A stretch of 34,807 nt of DNA, taken from an uncultured Clostridia bacterium (GTDB lineage: Bacteria; Bacillota; Clostridia; Oscillospirales; Ruminococcaceae). Positions within the stretch are counted from its first letter, which is position 1. Every line of letters starts with the position of its first letter. Positions 15,051 through 23,285 of the stretch are shown piece after piece. The notes beneath the pieces are model-generated. The model was not told where the DNA came from. It was given only the letters and a program-made list of their open reading frames with translations, and made no database searches. The DNA lies in contig CAMBHV010000001.1 in assembly GCA_945867255.1 (NCBI GenBank), positions 1 through 34,807 on the forward strand. The letters are read 5' to 3'. Made by a program: the position numbers and the translations under genes.

Positions 15051-15068
15051 CGGAAAGGAGCAGATGAG

Positions 15069-15662
15069 ATGGAACAGAAAAAAGCAATTATTCTTGCACT
15101 GGCCCTGGTGGTAGTATTGGTGCTTGCCGGGGCCGGTTATCAATTTCTGGCCCCGCAGGCCGGGCTTTCCGGGGTTTTAGGAACTACCCAAAGTGATTCT
15201 GCCTCCAGCTCGGCACAGCTTGCGCCCGATTTCACCGTATTTGACACGGATGGTGCAGAAATCACGCTGTCTTCCCTTATGGATGCCGGAAAACCGGTGG
15301 TTTTGAACTTCTGGGCCAGCACCTGCCCGCCATGCCGCAATGAGATGCCGGATTTTGAGGCTGCTTTCCAAAAGTACGGCCAGGACATACAGTTTATCAT
15401 GGTGGATGCAGTGGGTTCCATGAATGGCGAGACCCGTCAGGCTGGCAGCGACTATGTAGCCGAGCAGGGTTTCACTTTCCCGGTATATTTTGATGATGAA
15501 CAGCACGCAGTTTCCAGTTTTGGCATCCGCGCCTTCCCGACTACATTCTTTTTAAACGCAGACGGCACGATTGAAGCATATGGTGAGGGCATGTTGGACG
15601 CTGAAACTCTGGAAAAAGGGATTCAAATGCTTTTGCCTGATGCGGCGCAAAGCGCTGCCTGA
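15069..15662 (+). CDS. TlpA/ResA-like membrane-anchored thiol-disulfide oxidoreductase
   Basis: A 197-residue protein with an N-terminal hydrophobic anchor (about 6-24), a Ser/Ala-rich linker and a thioredoxin fold. The active site NFWASTCPPCRNEMPDF has Cys86 and Cys89 (CPPC), and the cis-proline is in IRAFPTTFFLNADG. It faces outside the membrane, probably receiving electrons from CcdA to reduce disulfides of exported proteins. No lipobox Cys is present, so it is tethered by its signal anchor. AAAGGAG lies 8 bases before the ATG; a nearer ATG at 15064 is in a different frame. Confidence 0.9.
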   Translation: MEQKKAIILALALVVVLVLAGAGYQFLAPQAGLSGVLGTTQSDSASSSAQLAPDFTVFDTDGAEITLSSLMDAGKPVVLNFWASTCPPCRNEMPDFEAAFQKYGQDIQFIMVDAVGSMNGETRQAGSDYVAEQGFTFPVYFDDEQHAVSSFGIRAFPTTFFLNADGTIEAYGEGMLDAETLEKGIQMLLPDAAQSAA

Positions 15663-15670
15663 TTCGCAGT

Positions 15671-15708
15671 AAAAAACGCCGGCCAACAAAAGTTGGCCGG
15701 CGTTTTTT
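15671..15708. terminator. Bidirectional terminator between the tlpA-like gene and aspS
   Basis: A perfect 17-bp stem: AAAAAACGCCGGCCAAC and GTTGGCCGGCGTTTTTT around AAAA. It sits between convergent stops at 15662 and 15711. Confidence 0.97.
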
Positions 15709-15710
15709 AT

Positions 15711-17495
15711 TTACTGCTGTGGCAGGTCCAAACGGATGGAAAGTTCCCGCAGTTGTTTTTCTTCTACCGTTTCGGGGCACCCGCTCATGGGTTCGCCCGC
15801 GTTTTGCACCTTTGGGAAGGCGATCACATCGCGAATAGAATCTTTTTTCAACATCAGCATCACAAGCCTGTCAAATCCATAAGCCATTCCGCCATGAGGA
15901 GGCGCACCATACTGATAGGCATCCATCAAAAAGCCGAAGCTCTCACGTGCCTTTTCCTCCGTAAAGCCCAGGGCGCGGAACATACGGTCCTGCAAAGCAG
16001 GATCATTGATGCGGATAGAACCGCCGCCCACTTCGCAGCCGTTCAATACCATATCGTACGCCTTTGCACGACATGCGCCCTGGTCCGTCTCTACCTTATC
16101 CAAATCTTCCTCACGGGGCATGGTAAAGGGATGATGTTTGGCCATGTAACGGCCTTCCTCTTCGGAATACTCAAACAGCGGGAAATCCGTCACCCACAGG
16201 AAGTTGAACTTATCCTTATCGATCAGCCCCAGTTTCTCACCCACCGCAAGGCGAACTGCACCCAGAGCCGTGCATGCTTTTTCCCAATTTGCATCCGCCG
16301 CTACCAGGAATACATCGCCCTGTTGCAGGCCTGCGGCTTGCTCCAAGGCCGCCACTTCGCCCGCAGAAAGGAACTTTTCAAAGCTGGAAGACCTCGCCTC
16401 GGACGTCCAACGCGTATAGGCAAGCCCCTTTGCACCGTATGTTTTTGCCACTTCTACCAGCTTGTCGATCTCTTTACGGGAAAGAGTTACCGCGCCCCCT
16501 TTGACACAGATGGCACGAACTGTACCGTGCGCTGCCACAGCGCTCTGGAACACTACGAACTGGCTGTCTTTCACGGCATCTGTCACATCCACCAGTTCCA
16601 GGCCAAAACGGGTGTCCGGCTTATCAGAACCGTAGCGCCCCATGGCTTCTGCATACGGCAGGCGGCGGAATGGTGTTTCGATCTCCACACCCAGCACCTC
16701 ATGGAACACGCGTTTCATCAGGCCTTCATTCAGCGTCATGATATCATTTTCATCGGCAAACGACATCTCCATGTCAACCTGTGTGAACTCGGGCTGACGA
16801 TCTGCGCGCAGATCCTCATCGCGGAAGCAACGCACAATCTGGAAATACCGGTCAAAGCCAGAAAGCATCAGAATCTGCTTATACAACTGCGGCGACTGCG
16901 GCAGTGCGTAAAAACAGCCCGGCTGCACACGGCTGGGAACAAGATAATCCCGTGCACCCTCCGGTGTGGATTTCATCAGCATCGGCGTCTCGATCTCCAC
17001 AAAATGATTTTCCTCATAATAATCGCGGATGATCTTTGCAATCTTCGAACGAAGCATGATCGGCTGGTGCATGGCCGGGCGGCGCAGATCCAGATAGCGA
17101 TATTTCAACCGAAGATTCTCGTTCACATTGATCTCATCGCGTATCTCAAACGGTGTGGTCTGCGCACCACTCAACACGCACAATTCGGTAACAAACAGCT
17201 CCACCTCACCTGTGGGGATCTTATCCGTTTTAGCCTCCCGCTCGCGCAGGGTACCTTTAGCCATCACTACATATTCACTCTTCAGGCCTGCGGCTTTTTC
17301 AAACACCGCTTTATCAGTGGAATCATCAAAAATCAGCTGCAGAATACCTGTGGTATCCCGCAGATCCACAAAAATCACGCCGCCCTTATCACGGCACTTT
17401 GCCACAGAACCGGCCACTGTCATTTGCGTACCGGCATCCTTGGCGCGCAGCGCGCCCACATAGTGCGTGCGACGCAAATTACCCATGCTATCCAT
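15711..17495 (-). CDS. aspS: Aspartate--tRNA ligase
   Basis: A 594-residue bacterial-type AspRS that charges tRNA-Asp. The N-terminal OB-fold anticodon domain (about 1-110) starts RRTHYVGALRAKDAGTQMTV. Class II motif 2 is FRDEDLRADRQPEFTQVDME, the GAD-type insertion spans about 290-410, and motif 3 is GMAYGFDRLVMLM near the end. I start at ATG 17495, with AGGGA about 7 bases before it; upstream in-frame codons run through the predicted promoter and leader hairpin and are not coding. It is a single gene, convergent with the tlpA-like gene. Confidence 0.96.
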   Translation of the reverse strand: MDSMGNLRRTHYVGALRAKDAGTQMTVAGSVAKCRDKGGVIFVDLRDTTGILQLIFDDSTDKAVFEKAAGLKSEYVVMAKGTLREREAKTDKIPTGEVELFVTELCVLSGAQTTPFEIRDEINVNENLRLKYRYLDLRRPAMHQPIMLRSKIAKIIRDYYEENHFVEIETPMLMKSTPEGARDYLVPSRVQPGCFYALPQSPQLYKQILMLSGFDRYFQIVRCFRDEDLRADRQPEFTQVDMEMSFADENDIMTLNEGLMKRVFHEVLGVEIETPFRRLPYAEAMGRYGSDKPDTRFGLELVDVTDAVKDSQFVVFQSAVAAHGTVRAICVKGGAVTLSRKEIDKLVEVAKTYGAKGLAYTRWTSEARSSSFEKFLSAGEVAALEQAAGLQQGDVFLVAADANWEKACTALGAVRLAVGEKLGLIDKDKFNFLWVTDFPLFEYSEEEGRYMAKHHPFTMPREEDLDKVETDQGACRAKAYDMVLNGCEVGGGSIRINDPALQDRMFRALGFTEEKARESFGFLMDAYQYGAPPHGGMAYGFDRLVMLMLKKDSIRDVIAFPKVQNAGEPMSGCPETVEEKQLRELSIRLDLPQQ

Positions 17496-17530
17496 TCGTT
17501 TTCCCTGCTTTCCTCTTGTTTGCATCTTTC

Positions 17531-17608
17531 TTGCCGGTATCTGTAAAAAAACAGCCGGCAAACTGTACCAGGTGCGCCTATTATAGCGCATTTTCCCCAT
17601 GTTTACAA
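17531..17608 (-). promoter_or_regulatory. aspS promoter and leader hairpin
   Basis: On the reverse strand a -35 TTGTAA (17603-17608) and consensus -10 TATAAT (17580-17585) are 17 bases apart, overlapping no coding sequence. The leader of about 78 bases has a hairpin with arms TTGCCGG and CCGGCAA (17531-17561) and inner CTGT/ACAG. It is too short for a T-box, and no T-box sequence is present. The -35 lies 28 bases after the DUF1015 stop. Confidence 0.75.
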
Positions 17609-17635
17609 CGTATGTTTTACCCGGTTGCCACGCTT

Positions 17636-18925
17636 TTACTGCCGAGAGGGCACAATGCGCCTGCACTCCAGATAATATCGCTTTTCTTCCGCTGTTCCCA
17701 TGGAAAATGTCTTCTTCGGCAATACTCCGCCTTCGGCGACACCACGCAGAAGATCCTGTTTTTCAAAGTTAGGCAACAGAACACCCACTGCCCCTTCTTG
17801 CGCCACCAGTGCCTGCAGGGCAGCTTCGCCATGGATATAATCCACCCGTATATCGGGATTCTGTTCGCACAAAACAGCGAGGAATGCCTCCAACGTACCC
17901 ACTGCAAGCGGATGCACAGCATCGCTTGCACAAAGCACGGATATTTGATCCCCGTGTTTGCCCAAAATGCGAAAACGCTGCCTTTCTTCCTTCTGCACAA
18001 GTGCCTGTTTTCCCTTCAAAAAAGCCTCGAACAAGCGGCAAAACTCTTCCGGTTCTATGCCAAACACTGCACGGTGGATAGGCTCCACCAGCAACGCCGG
18101 GCAACGGACGCTGCAAACTTCCGCAAGACAAAAACGCGCCGGATGGTTTTGGCGCTCCTCTTCAGAAAGCGTCTGCTTCAACTCTTCCCAATATGCCTTT
18201 GCCGTGGCAAGCGAATGGTTGCCGTCGCCCACCGCCAGTGCGAAAGGGGCGCCGGACGCACCTGGATATTTTTGCCGAAACACCTCTGGCCTTGACAGTT
18301 CTTCCACCGATTTCTCTACCGCCTCGATGTCTGCCTCATCTGTAATTGCCCAACCTGCTACACGCCCGCCACCCAACATCAGAGGCGTGTCATATAGCGG
18401 TTGAAAATCGGCTTTTCTCAAAGCCAATTCGCCCAGCAGATCCCGTGGAAAATCATCCATCAGCATCATGATATGCGGGCTTTCCAGCACTGCGCCGCGC
18501 CGCACAGCCAAGCGCGGCGGAATGCGTGCAGCCACAGTGGCTTCGCTGGGGCGCACCAGCGGTGTTGCACCGGCCTCGTAGCTGTAAGCCTCCAAATCCA
18601 CCGCCCCCAAAAGGCCGCGGCGGGTCCCGCTTTGTGTGGTGCGTTCCACATAGATAAATCCGTGCACTTTTTGCAGAAGCACCTCATTGTCAACTTTATG
18701 CATGTTCGCATGAATGGCCTCGATACGTGCAGCTGTATCCGCCTTATCCAGATAACATTCCGGCAGTATGATGTCGAGCGCGCTGGGACGGCCTTTTCTA
18801 GCCAGCTGGGCTTTTTCCCAGTATGAAGGCATACTGGTATACTGATCACACGCCAGAACTGCCCAGCCATCCAGCTCCACCCATGGTGCTGGCAGAAGGA
18901 TATCTGCAGCTTGGAACGGTCTCAT
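17636..18925 (-). CDS. DUF1015 family protein (SerK/SbnI-related)
   Basis: A 429-residue DUF1015 protein, near full family length. Family motifs are PEATVAARIPPRL-like (SEATVAARIPPRLAVRRG), FALAVGDGNHSLATAKAYWE and, near the end, LPKKTFSMGTAEEKRYYLEC. Relatives include archaeal ADP-dependent serine kinase SerK and staphylococcal SbnI, which make O-phosphoserine; whether bacterial stand-alone members do so is unproven. GGGGGAAC lies just before the ATG. It reads toward aspS but has a separate promoter from it, so it is an independent unit. Confidence 0.88.
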   Translation of the reverse strand: MRPFQAADILLPAPWVELDGWAVLACDQYTSMPSYWEKAQLARKGRPSALDIILPECYLDKADTAARIEAIHANMHKVDNEVLLQKVHGFIYVERTTQSGTRRGLLGAVDLEAYSYEAGATPLVRPSEATVAARIPPRLAVRRGAVLESPHIMMLMDDFPRDLLGELALRKADFQPLYDTPLMLGGGRVAGWAITDEADIEAVEKSVEELSRPEVFRQKYPGASGAPFALAVGDGNHSLATAKAYWEELKQTLSEEERQNHPARFCLAEVCSVRCPALLVEPIHRAVFGIEPEEFCRLFEAFLKGKQALVQKEERQRFRILGKHGDQISVLCASDAVHPLAVGTLEAFLAVLCEQNPDIRVDYIHGEAALQALVAQEGAVGVLLPNFEKQDLLRGVAEGGVLPKKTFSMGTAEEKRYYLECRRIVPSRQ

Positions 18926-18970
18926 TGAGGTTCCCCCTTTTTGTACAGATGCATAAAAATATCCGTTTCC

Positions 18971-18999
18971 ATCATAACCTCTGAATGAAAAAAACTCAA
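18971..18999 (-). promoter_or_regulatory. Promoter of the DUF1015 gene
   Basis: On the reverse strand a -35 TTGAGT (18994-18999) and -10 TATGAT (18971-18976) are separated by 17 bases, about 45 bases before the ATG. Confidence 0.7.
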
Positions 19000-19072
19000 G
19001 GAAAAAAGCCGCATGGTCCTTTTTCAGCGCTTCTTAAATTTGCATTATCGTACACATTTTTTATATTTTCGC

Positions 19073-19101
19073 TTGAAATATTGCTCTCTGATGCGTATAA
19101 T
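19073..19101 (+). promoter_or_regulatory. Promoter of the acetyltransferase-glmM operon
   Basis: A -35 TTGAAA (19073-19078), 17-base spacer and consensus -10 TATAAT (19096-19101) lie about 40 bases before the ATG at 19143. This is one of the strongest promoter matches in the window. Confidence 0.85.
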
Positions 19102-19142
19102 GAGGAGAGGATTTTACCAATCGTTCGGAAAGGAGACTCGAT

Positions 19143-19823
19143 ATGGCACATCCATGCAGCACTGCAGCGCTGTTCGACCTTACAAAAACACAAGCTGCGT
19201 CTCTGTTGGCCAATACCACATTTCCGTGGCAGGCGCTGGAGGGGCTGAAAGAATTTATTTTAAACCTGGGCGAAACACTGGATCCGGAAGAGTATGAACG
19301 CCTTGGCGATTATGTTTGGGCAGCCAAAACCGCACATATTGCAAAAAGCGCCTATCTGGGCGGGCCCTGTATCATCGGCCCTGGAACGGAAGTGCGCCAC
19401 GGTGCATTCATTCGTGGCTCAGCACTGGTTGGTGAGGGCTGCGTAGTAGGTAACTCGGTAGAACTGAAGAACTGTGTTCTGTTTGATGGGGCGCAAGTAC
19501 CTCACTTCAATTATGTAGGCGATTCCGTGCTGGGATATAAAGCGCACTTGGGGGCCGGGGCGGTCACATCCAATGTAAAAAGCGATAAAACACTTGTGGT
19601 GATAAAGGCACTGGGTGAGTGCCTGCCGACCGGCCGAAAAAAAGTGGGCGCCATGGTGGGCGACGGCGCAGAAGTGGGTTGCAACAGTGTGTTGTGCCCG
19701 GGCAGTGTCCTCGGAAAAGGTGCACAGGTATATCCTACAAGCTGTGTGCGCGGCTTTGTGCCAGAGAACTATATTTATAAAACAGCAGATAACATCGTGC
19801 CGCGAGATAAAAGGCACGCATAA
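19143..19823 (+). CDS. GlmU-C-like left-handed beta-helix acetyltransferase, stand-alone
   Basis: A 226-residue protein: a short alpha-helical N-terminus, then hexapeptide repeats forming a left-handed beta-helix (about 60-215). Against E. coli GlmU, the acetyltransferase residues Arg333, Lys351, His363, Tyr366 and Asn386 correspond in exact spacing to Arg91, Lys109, His121, Tyr124 and Asn144 (HFNYVGD versus HLTYLGD; GAGAVTSN versus GAGTITCN). Asn377 is replaced by His135. No uridylyltransferase domain is present. It ends 21 bases before glmM, whose product glucosamine 1-phosphate is the substrate of this reaction, so a role in UDP-GlcNAc synthesis is likely (inference). Databases often label such proteins UDP-GlcNAc pyrophosphorylase-like. 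AAAGGAG lies 7 bases before the ATG. Confidence 0.85.
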   Translation: MAHPCSTAALFDLTKTQAASLLANTTFPWQALEGLKEFILNLGETLDPEEYERLGDYVWAAKTAHIAKSAYLGGPCIIGPGTEVRHGAFIRGSALVGEGCVVGNSVELKNCVLFDGAQVPHFNYVGDSVLGYKAHLGAGAVTSNVKSDKTLVVIKALGECLPTGRKKVGAMVGDGAEVGCNSVLCPGSVLGKGAQVYPTSCVRGFVPENYIYKTADNIVPRDKRHA

Positions 19824-19844
19824 GCAGGAAAGGAAGCGAAACCA

Positions 19845-21194
19845 ATGGGAAGATTGTTTGGAACGGATGGCGTGCGTGGTGTAGCCGGCGAAGATATGAC
19901 TTGTGAGCTGGCAATGAACATTGGCCGTGCAGCCGCCACCGTATTGACATACGGACGCCGCCGCAGGCCTCTTGTGGTGCTTGGCAAAGACACCCGCCTT
20001 TCTTCCGATATGCTGGGGGCCGCTCTTTCTGCCGGGCTTTGCAGCGTAGGGGCGGACGTGATTGACTTAGGCGTGGTACCCACACCCGCTGTGGCCTATC
20101 TTGTGGGGAAATACAAGGCTGATGCAGGCGTCATGATTTCTGCCTCGCACAACCCGTATCAGTTCAATGGCATCAAAATCTTTGGTGGCGAGGGCTTTAA
20201 GCTGCCGGATGCTCTGGAAGACCAGATTGAGGCCCTTGTGCTGGACGAAGCAGCCATTCCTCTGGTGGGCGGCGACAAACTGGGGCAAATCACGCACTCC
20301 ACTACTGCAGTGCGTGATTATGTAGAGCATTTGAAATCCACAGTGCCCTATTCGCTGGACGGTATGAAGATTGCAGTGGACTGCGCAAACGGTTCTGCCA
20401 GTGCCACAGCGCGCATGTTGTTTGAAGAATTGCGCGCCGATGCCGTCATCCTGAGCGACACGCCGGACGGCGTGAACATTAACACAAACTGCGGTTCCAC
20501 ACATATGGAAGCCCTGCAGGAATATGTACGGCAGCACCCTGATGTTGTGGCTGGCGTCGCATTCGATGGCGATGCAGACCGCTGCCTGTTCGTAGATGAG
20601 ACAGGAGAAGTGGTAGATGGTGATTTCATCATGGCCATCTGTGGGTTGGATCTTGCAAGCCGCGGCAAGCTGCGCCGTGATACCATCGTAGGCACTGTGC
20701 TTACCAACATGGGTTTTGCACGTTTTTGTGAAGAAAACGGCCTGAAATTTGCCGCCACAAAAGTAGGCGACCGTTATGTGTTGGAAGAAATGGAGCTGGA
20801 AGGTTATGTGCTTGGGGGAGAACAATCCGGCCATGTGATCTTCCGCGATTTCGCCACCACCGGTGACGGCCAACTCACCGCCATTCAGCTGCTGTGCCTG
20901 ATGAAACGGGGTGGAAAACCGCTGAGCGAATTGGCACGTGTGATGCGCCGGATGCCGCAAGTAATGGTAAATGTAACGGTATCAAAAGAAGGCAAATTGC
21001 AGTTCTACAACAATGACGCCATCAAAACGGCCTGTGCCGCGGCAAAAGACACCCTTGGCAGCCGCGGGCGCGTGCTGGTACGGGTATCCGGCACAGAACC
21101 GCTGGTACGTGTGATGGTGGAAGGTGAAAATGAGGAAGAGATCGCCGCCATTGCACAAGATTTGGCGCAGCTTGTAAAAAAAGAACTGGCATAA
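19845..21194 (+). CDS. glmM: Phosphoglucosamine mutase
   Basis: A 449-residue alpha-D-phosphohexomutase that converts glucosamine 6-phosphate to glucosamine 1-phosphate for peptidoglycan precursors. It starts MGRLFGTDGVRGVAGEDMTC. The phosphoserine loop GVMISASHNPYQFNGIKIF has catalytic Ser101, the metal loop is VAFDGDADRCLFVDE, sugar specificity is in LGGEQSGHVI, and the phosphate site is VRVSGTEPLVRVMVEG. GGAAAGGAAG precedes the ATG. It is the second gene of a two-gene operon with the acetyltransferase-like protein. Confidence 0.97.
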   Translation: MGRLFGTDGVRGVAGEDMTCELAMNIGRAAATVLTYGRRRRPLVVLGKDTRLSSDMLGAALSAGLCSVGADVIDLGVVPTPAVAYLVGKYKADAGVMISASHNPYQFNGIKIFGGEGFKLPDALEDQIEALVLDEAAIPLVGGDKLGQITHSTTAVRDYVEHLKSTVPYSLDGMKIAVDCANGSASATARMLFEELRADAVILSDTPDGVNINTNCGSTHMEALQEYVRQHPDVVAGVAFDGDADRCLFVDETGEVVDGDFIMAICGLDLASRGKLRRDTIVGTVLTNMGFARFCEENGLKFAATKVGDRYVLEEMELEGYVLGGEQSGHVIFRDFATTGDGQLTAIQLLCLMKRGGKPLSELARVMRRMPQVMVNVTVSKEGKLQFYNNDAIKTACAAAKDTLGSRGRVLVRVSGTEPLVRVMVEGENEEEIAAIAQDLAQLVKKELA

Positions 21195-21196
21195 AG

Positions 21197-21243
21197 AAAA
21201 CCCTCTGCGAACACGCCGGCAGGCAAGTTCACAGAGGGTTTTT
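21197..21243. terminator. Bidirectional terminator between glmM and the TetR gene
   Basis: Arms AAAACCCTCTG (21197-21207) and CAGAGGGTTTT (21232-21242), with inner GAAC/GTTC pairing, follow the glmM stop at once and end before the TetR stop at 21259. Confidence 0.9.
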
Positions 21244-21258
21244 CAAAGTTTGAGTTTC

Positions 21259-21843
21259 TTACAGCATCGCCTGCAAGGCACCTTCCATCACAAACTGCAT
21301 TTTCTGTTTTACATCGTATTCCGGATTGCCATGAATAGACCAGTCAAACAATACACCACGCGCGCAAATAAACAAATAATCACACCATTCTTCCGCAGTG
21401 TGCTGCTGGTTGATCTGCCCACTTTTCTGGTAGTGTTCCAAAAGGTTTTCCAGCTTTTTTTCAAATTTTCGGTTCCCATTTAAAAAGGCCCTGCCTTCCG
21501 GGGTCGTCAACATCCTTGCAAATTCCTGCCCGGGGGCAATATTTAGCATCACGTACTTCTGAAAATATGCCTGCAGAACATCATAAGGGTTTCCCTGAAG
21601 CGATTGCTCTTCTTCAAATTCTTCAAAATAGTCTTCTGCGTTGATAAACATCTCGGTATACAGCGCCATCTTGGAAGGATAGTAGTGATAAAATGTACCA
21701 ATCCCCACTCCGGCAGCTTTTGCCAACTGTTCTACAGTTACTGTCTCAAACCCCTGTTCGCGAAATAAATTTACACTGCACCTGTATATTTTTTCTTTTG
21801 TCTGCCTGGCTTGTAAGGTGCGTTTTGTAACCTTTTTCTCCAT
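21259..21843 (-). CDS. TetR/AcrR family transcriptional regulator
   Basis: A 194-residue repressor. The N-terminal HTH (about 8-60) has QTKEKIYRCSVNLFREQG, FETVTVEQLAKAAGVGIGTF and YHYYPSKMALYTEM, the TetR signature. The C-terminal ligand domain is acidic near its start (EDYFEEFEEEQ), and its ligand is unknown. I start at ATG 21843, with GAGGGGG 9 bases upstream; an in-frame TTG 30 bases earlier has no such site. It lies downstream of, and in the same direction as, the M20 hydrolase gene but has its own promoter. It is the natural candidate for the palindrome at 23286. Confidence 0.9.
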   Translation of the reverse strand: MEKKVTKRTLQARQTKEKIYRCSVNLFREQGFETVTVEQLAKAAGVGIGTFYHYYPSKMALYTEMFINAEDYFEEFEEEQSLQGNPYDVLQAYFQKYVMLNIAPGQEFARMLTTPEGRAFLNGNRKFEKKLENLLEHYQKSGQINQQHTAEEWCDYLFICARGVLFDWSIHGNPEYDVKQKMQFVMEGALQAML

Positions 21844-21900
21844 GGCTCTAGTCCCCCTCAAGGCTTCCTGCAAACCGATTCAAACATGATAATCCATTAT

Positions 21901-21929
21901 ATTATAACAGGCACGACAGCCTTTCTCAA
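21901..21929 (-). promoter_or_regulatory. Promoter of the TetR gene
   Basis: On the reverse strand a -35 TTGAGA (21924-21929) and consensus -10 TATAAT (21901-21906) are 17 bases apart. A second TATAAT overlaps four bases downstream. It directly follows the terminator of the M20 gene. Confidence 0.8.
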
Positions 21930-21930
21930 T

Positions 21931-21972
21931 ATAAACACCGGGGCCGCTTAATAGCGGCGCCGGTGTTTATTC
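21931..21972 (-). terminator. Terminator of the M20 hydrolase gene
   Basis: Arms ATAAACACCGG (21931-21941) and CCGGTGTTTAT (21960-21970) flank an inner CCGCT/AGCGG stem with TAAT loop. A short T-rich stretch follows on the reverse strand. Confidence 0.85.
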
Positions 21973-21993
21973 TTTCATATTTCTGCCTATGGT

Positions 21994-23187
21994 TCAGCTG
22001 TTAGCCCGCAGCCATTCGATTGCTGTGTTGGCAAATACGGCCGCACCCTTATACAGAACAGTTTCATCAAAGCGCACGCGCGGGTTGTGCTGAGGGTACC
22101 CGTATCCTTCTGCTGCCGTGCCGCCAGAGATGATCAGATAACAAGTAGGCACCACCTGAGAGATTTCGCTCAAATCATCCGAACCCGAGAACGGCGCAGG
22201 CATCTCCGGCACATCTTCTCCGAGCAAAGTTTGTGTGTATTCCATAATATCCTTGGTCAGTGCAGGCTCGTTATATACACTGGGGATGCCTTGTGTAAAC
22301 ACAACGTCCACTTTTGCCCCAAAAGCTTTTCCCATTCCTTCACAGATCTCTTTGATCCGTTCCTTAAAACGGGTGCGTGTTGCTTCCACTGTCGTACGCA
22401 TAGTGCCTACAAGACATACCTTCTCGGGCAGCACATTGGCCGCTTCGCCTCCATTGAAACTACCAATGGTAAGGACGCCCTGTTCTTCTGGCGCCAGTTC
22501 GCGCGATGTCAGGTTCTGCAGGGCAGAATAAATATGTACACCCACGTTCAGCGCATCCACACCTGCCTGCGGCATACTGCCATGGGTACCTTTGCCCAGC
22601 ACAGTGATCGTAATGGTATCACACGAAGACATCATCGGGCCGCAACGTGTATAAATAGTGCCGGCTGAATACGGGCTTTGCGACATGATGTGCATGGAAA
22701 CAGCCGCATCTACATGTGGGTTTTCCAACACACCGTCTTTCAACATCGCCTGGCTACCGGAAAAACCAAGCGGATTCGTTCCTTCTTCGTCCGGTTGGAA
22801 CATCAGTTTCACGCAGCCGTTCAGTTCCGCCTCGTGTTCTTTCAGCATTTTGGCCGCACAAAGGAGCATGGCTGTATGTGTATCATGCCCACAGGTATGG
22901 GCTGCATCGCCCTTAGCTGCAAACTCCAGGCCGGATTCCTCCTTCATAGGGAGAGCATCCATGTCGGCACGCAGCAAAATGGTCTTTCCGCCCGGCTTGC
23001 CCACTGTGGCCACAATGCCGGCCTTGCTCATGCGCTGCGGCTCATACCCCATTGCCTTCAACTTTTCTTCTACAAAGGCACATGTCTCTGTCAACTCAAA
23101 GCCCACTTCTGCATGCTGATGCAACCACCGGCGGTTTTCCACCAATTCCGGTTGCAATTCCTTTGCACGCTGTAACAGTTCTTTCAT
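21994..23187 (-). CDS. M20 family amidohydrolase (hippurate/N-acyl-amino-acid hydrolase type)
   Basis: A 397-residue M20D-type metallohydrolase. Metal-binding motifs are ILLRADMDALPM, AHTCGHDTHTAML (Cys99, His101), FQPDEEG (Glu134/Glu135), SMHIMSQ and a C-terminal PQHNPRV; the dimerisation insertion starts near ITITVLGKGTHGSMPQAGVD. Such enzymes cleave acyl groups from amino acids or aminobenzoyl-glutamate. GGAGG is just before the ATG. It is divergent from a YfcC-family transporter, a frequent pairing in which the permease imports the acylated or peptide substrate; the exact substrate is unknown. Confidence 0.93.
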   Translation of the reverse strand: MKELLQRAKELQPELVENRRWLHQHAEVGFELTETCAFVEEKLKAMGYEPQRMSKAGIVATVGKPGGKTILLRADMDALPMKEESGLEFAAKGDAAHTCGHDTHTAMLLCAAKMLKEHEAELNGCVKLMFQPDEEGTNPLGFSGSQAMLKDGVLENPHVDAAVSMHIMSQSPYSAGTIYTRCGPMMSSCDTITITVLGKGTHGSMPQAGVDALNVGVHIYSALQNLTSRELAPEEQGVLTIGSFNGGEAANVLPEKVCLVGTMRTTVEATRTRFKERIKEICEGMGKAFGAKVDVVFTQGIPSVYNEPALTKDIMEYTQTLLGEDVPEMPAPFSGSDDLSEISQVVPTCYLIISGGTAAEGYGYPQHNPRVRFDETVLYKGAAVFANTAIEWLRANS

Positions 23188-23213
23188 TTCAAATTTGCCT
23201 CCTTGCCAGTTTT

Positions 23214-23242
23214 ATAATGAAAAAATTTGTGCTTTTTGACAA
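23214..23242 (-). promoter_or_regulatory. Promoter of the M20 hydrolase gene
   Basis: On the reverse strand a -35 TTGTCA (23237-23242) and -10 CATTAT (23214-23219) are 17 bases apart, about 27 bases before the ATG. The palindrome at 23286 lies some 45 bases further upstream. Confidence 0.65.
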
Positions 23243-23285
23243 AAACTTTTTTCTGAAAAAGGGTTGTTTTTTTCGAAGCCACATG

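Noticed and set aside
15693..17546. A 617-codon open frame opposite aspS
   Set aside because: It is antisense to a complete aspS with all class II motifs, has no ribosome site or family features, and is rich in His, Arg and Cys as expected of a complement-strand shadow.
17500..17640. T-box riboswitch upstream of aspS
   Set aside because: The predicted leader is only about 78 bases and lacks the T-box sequence and terminator/antiterminator pair.
17496..17666. N-terminal extension of aspS
   Set aside because: It runs through a near-consensus promoter and a leader hairpin; ATG 17495 gives the normal AspRS N-terminus.
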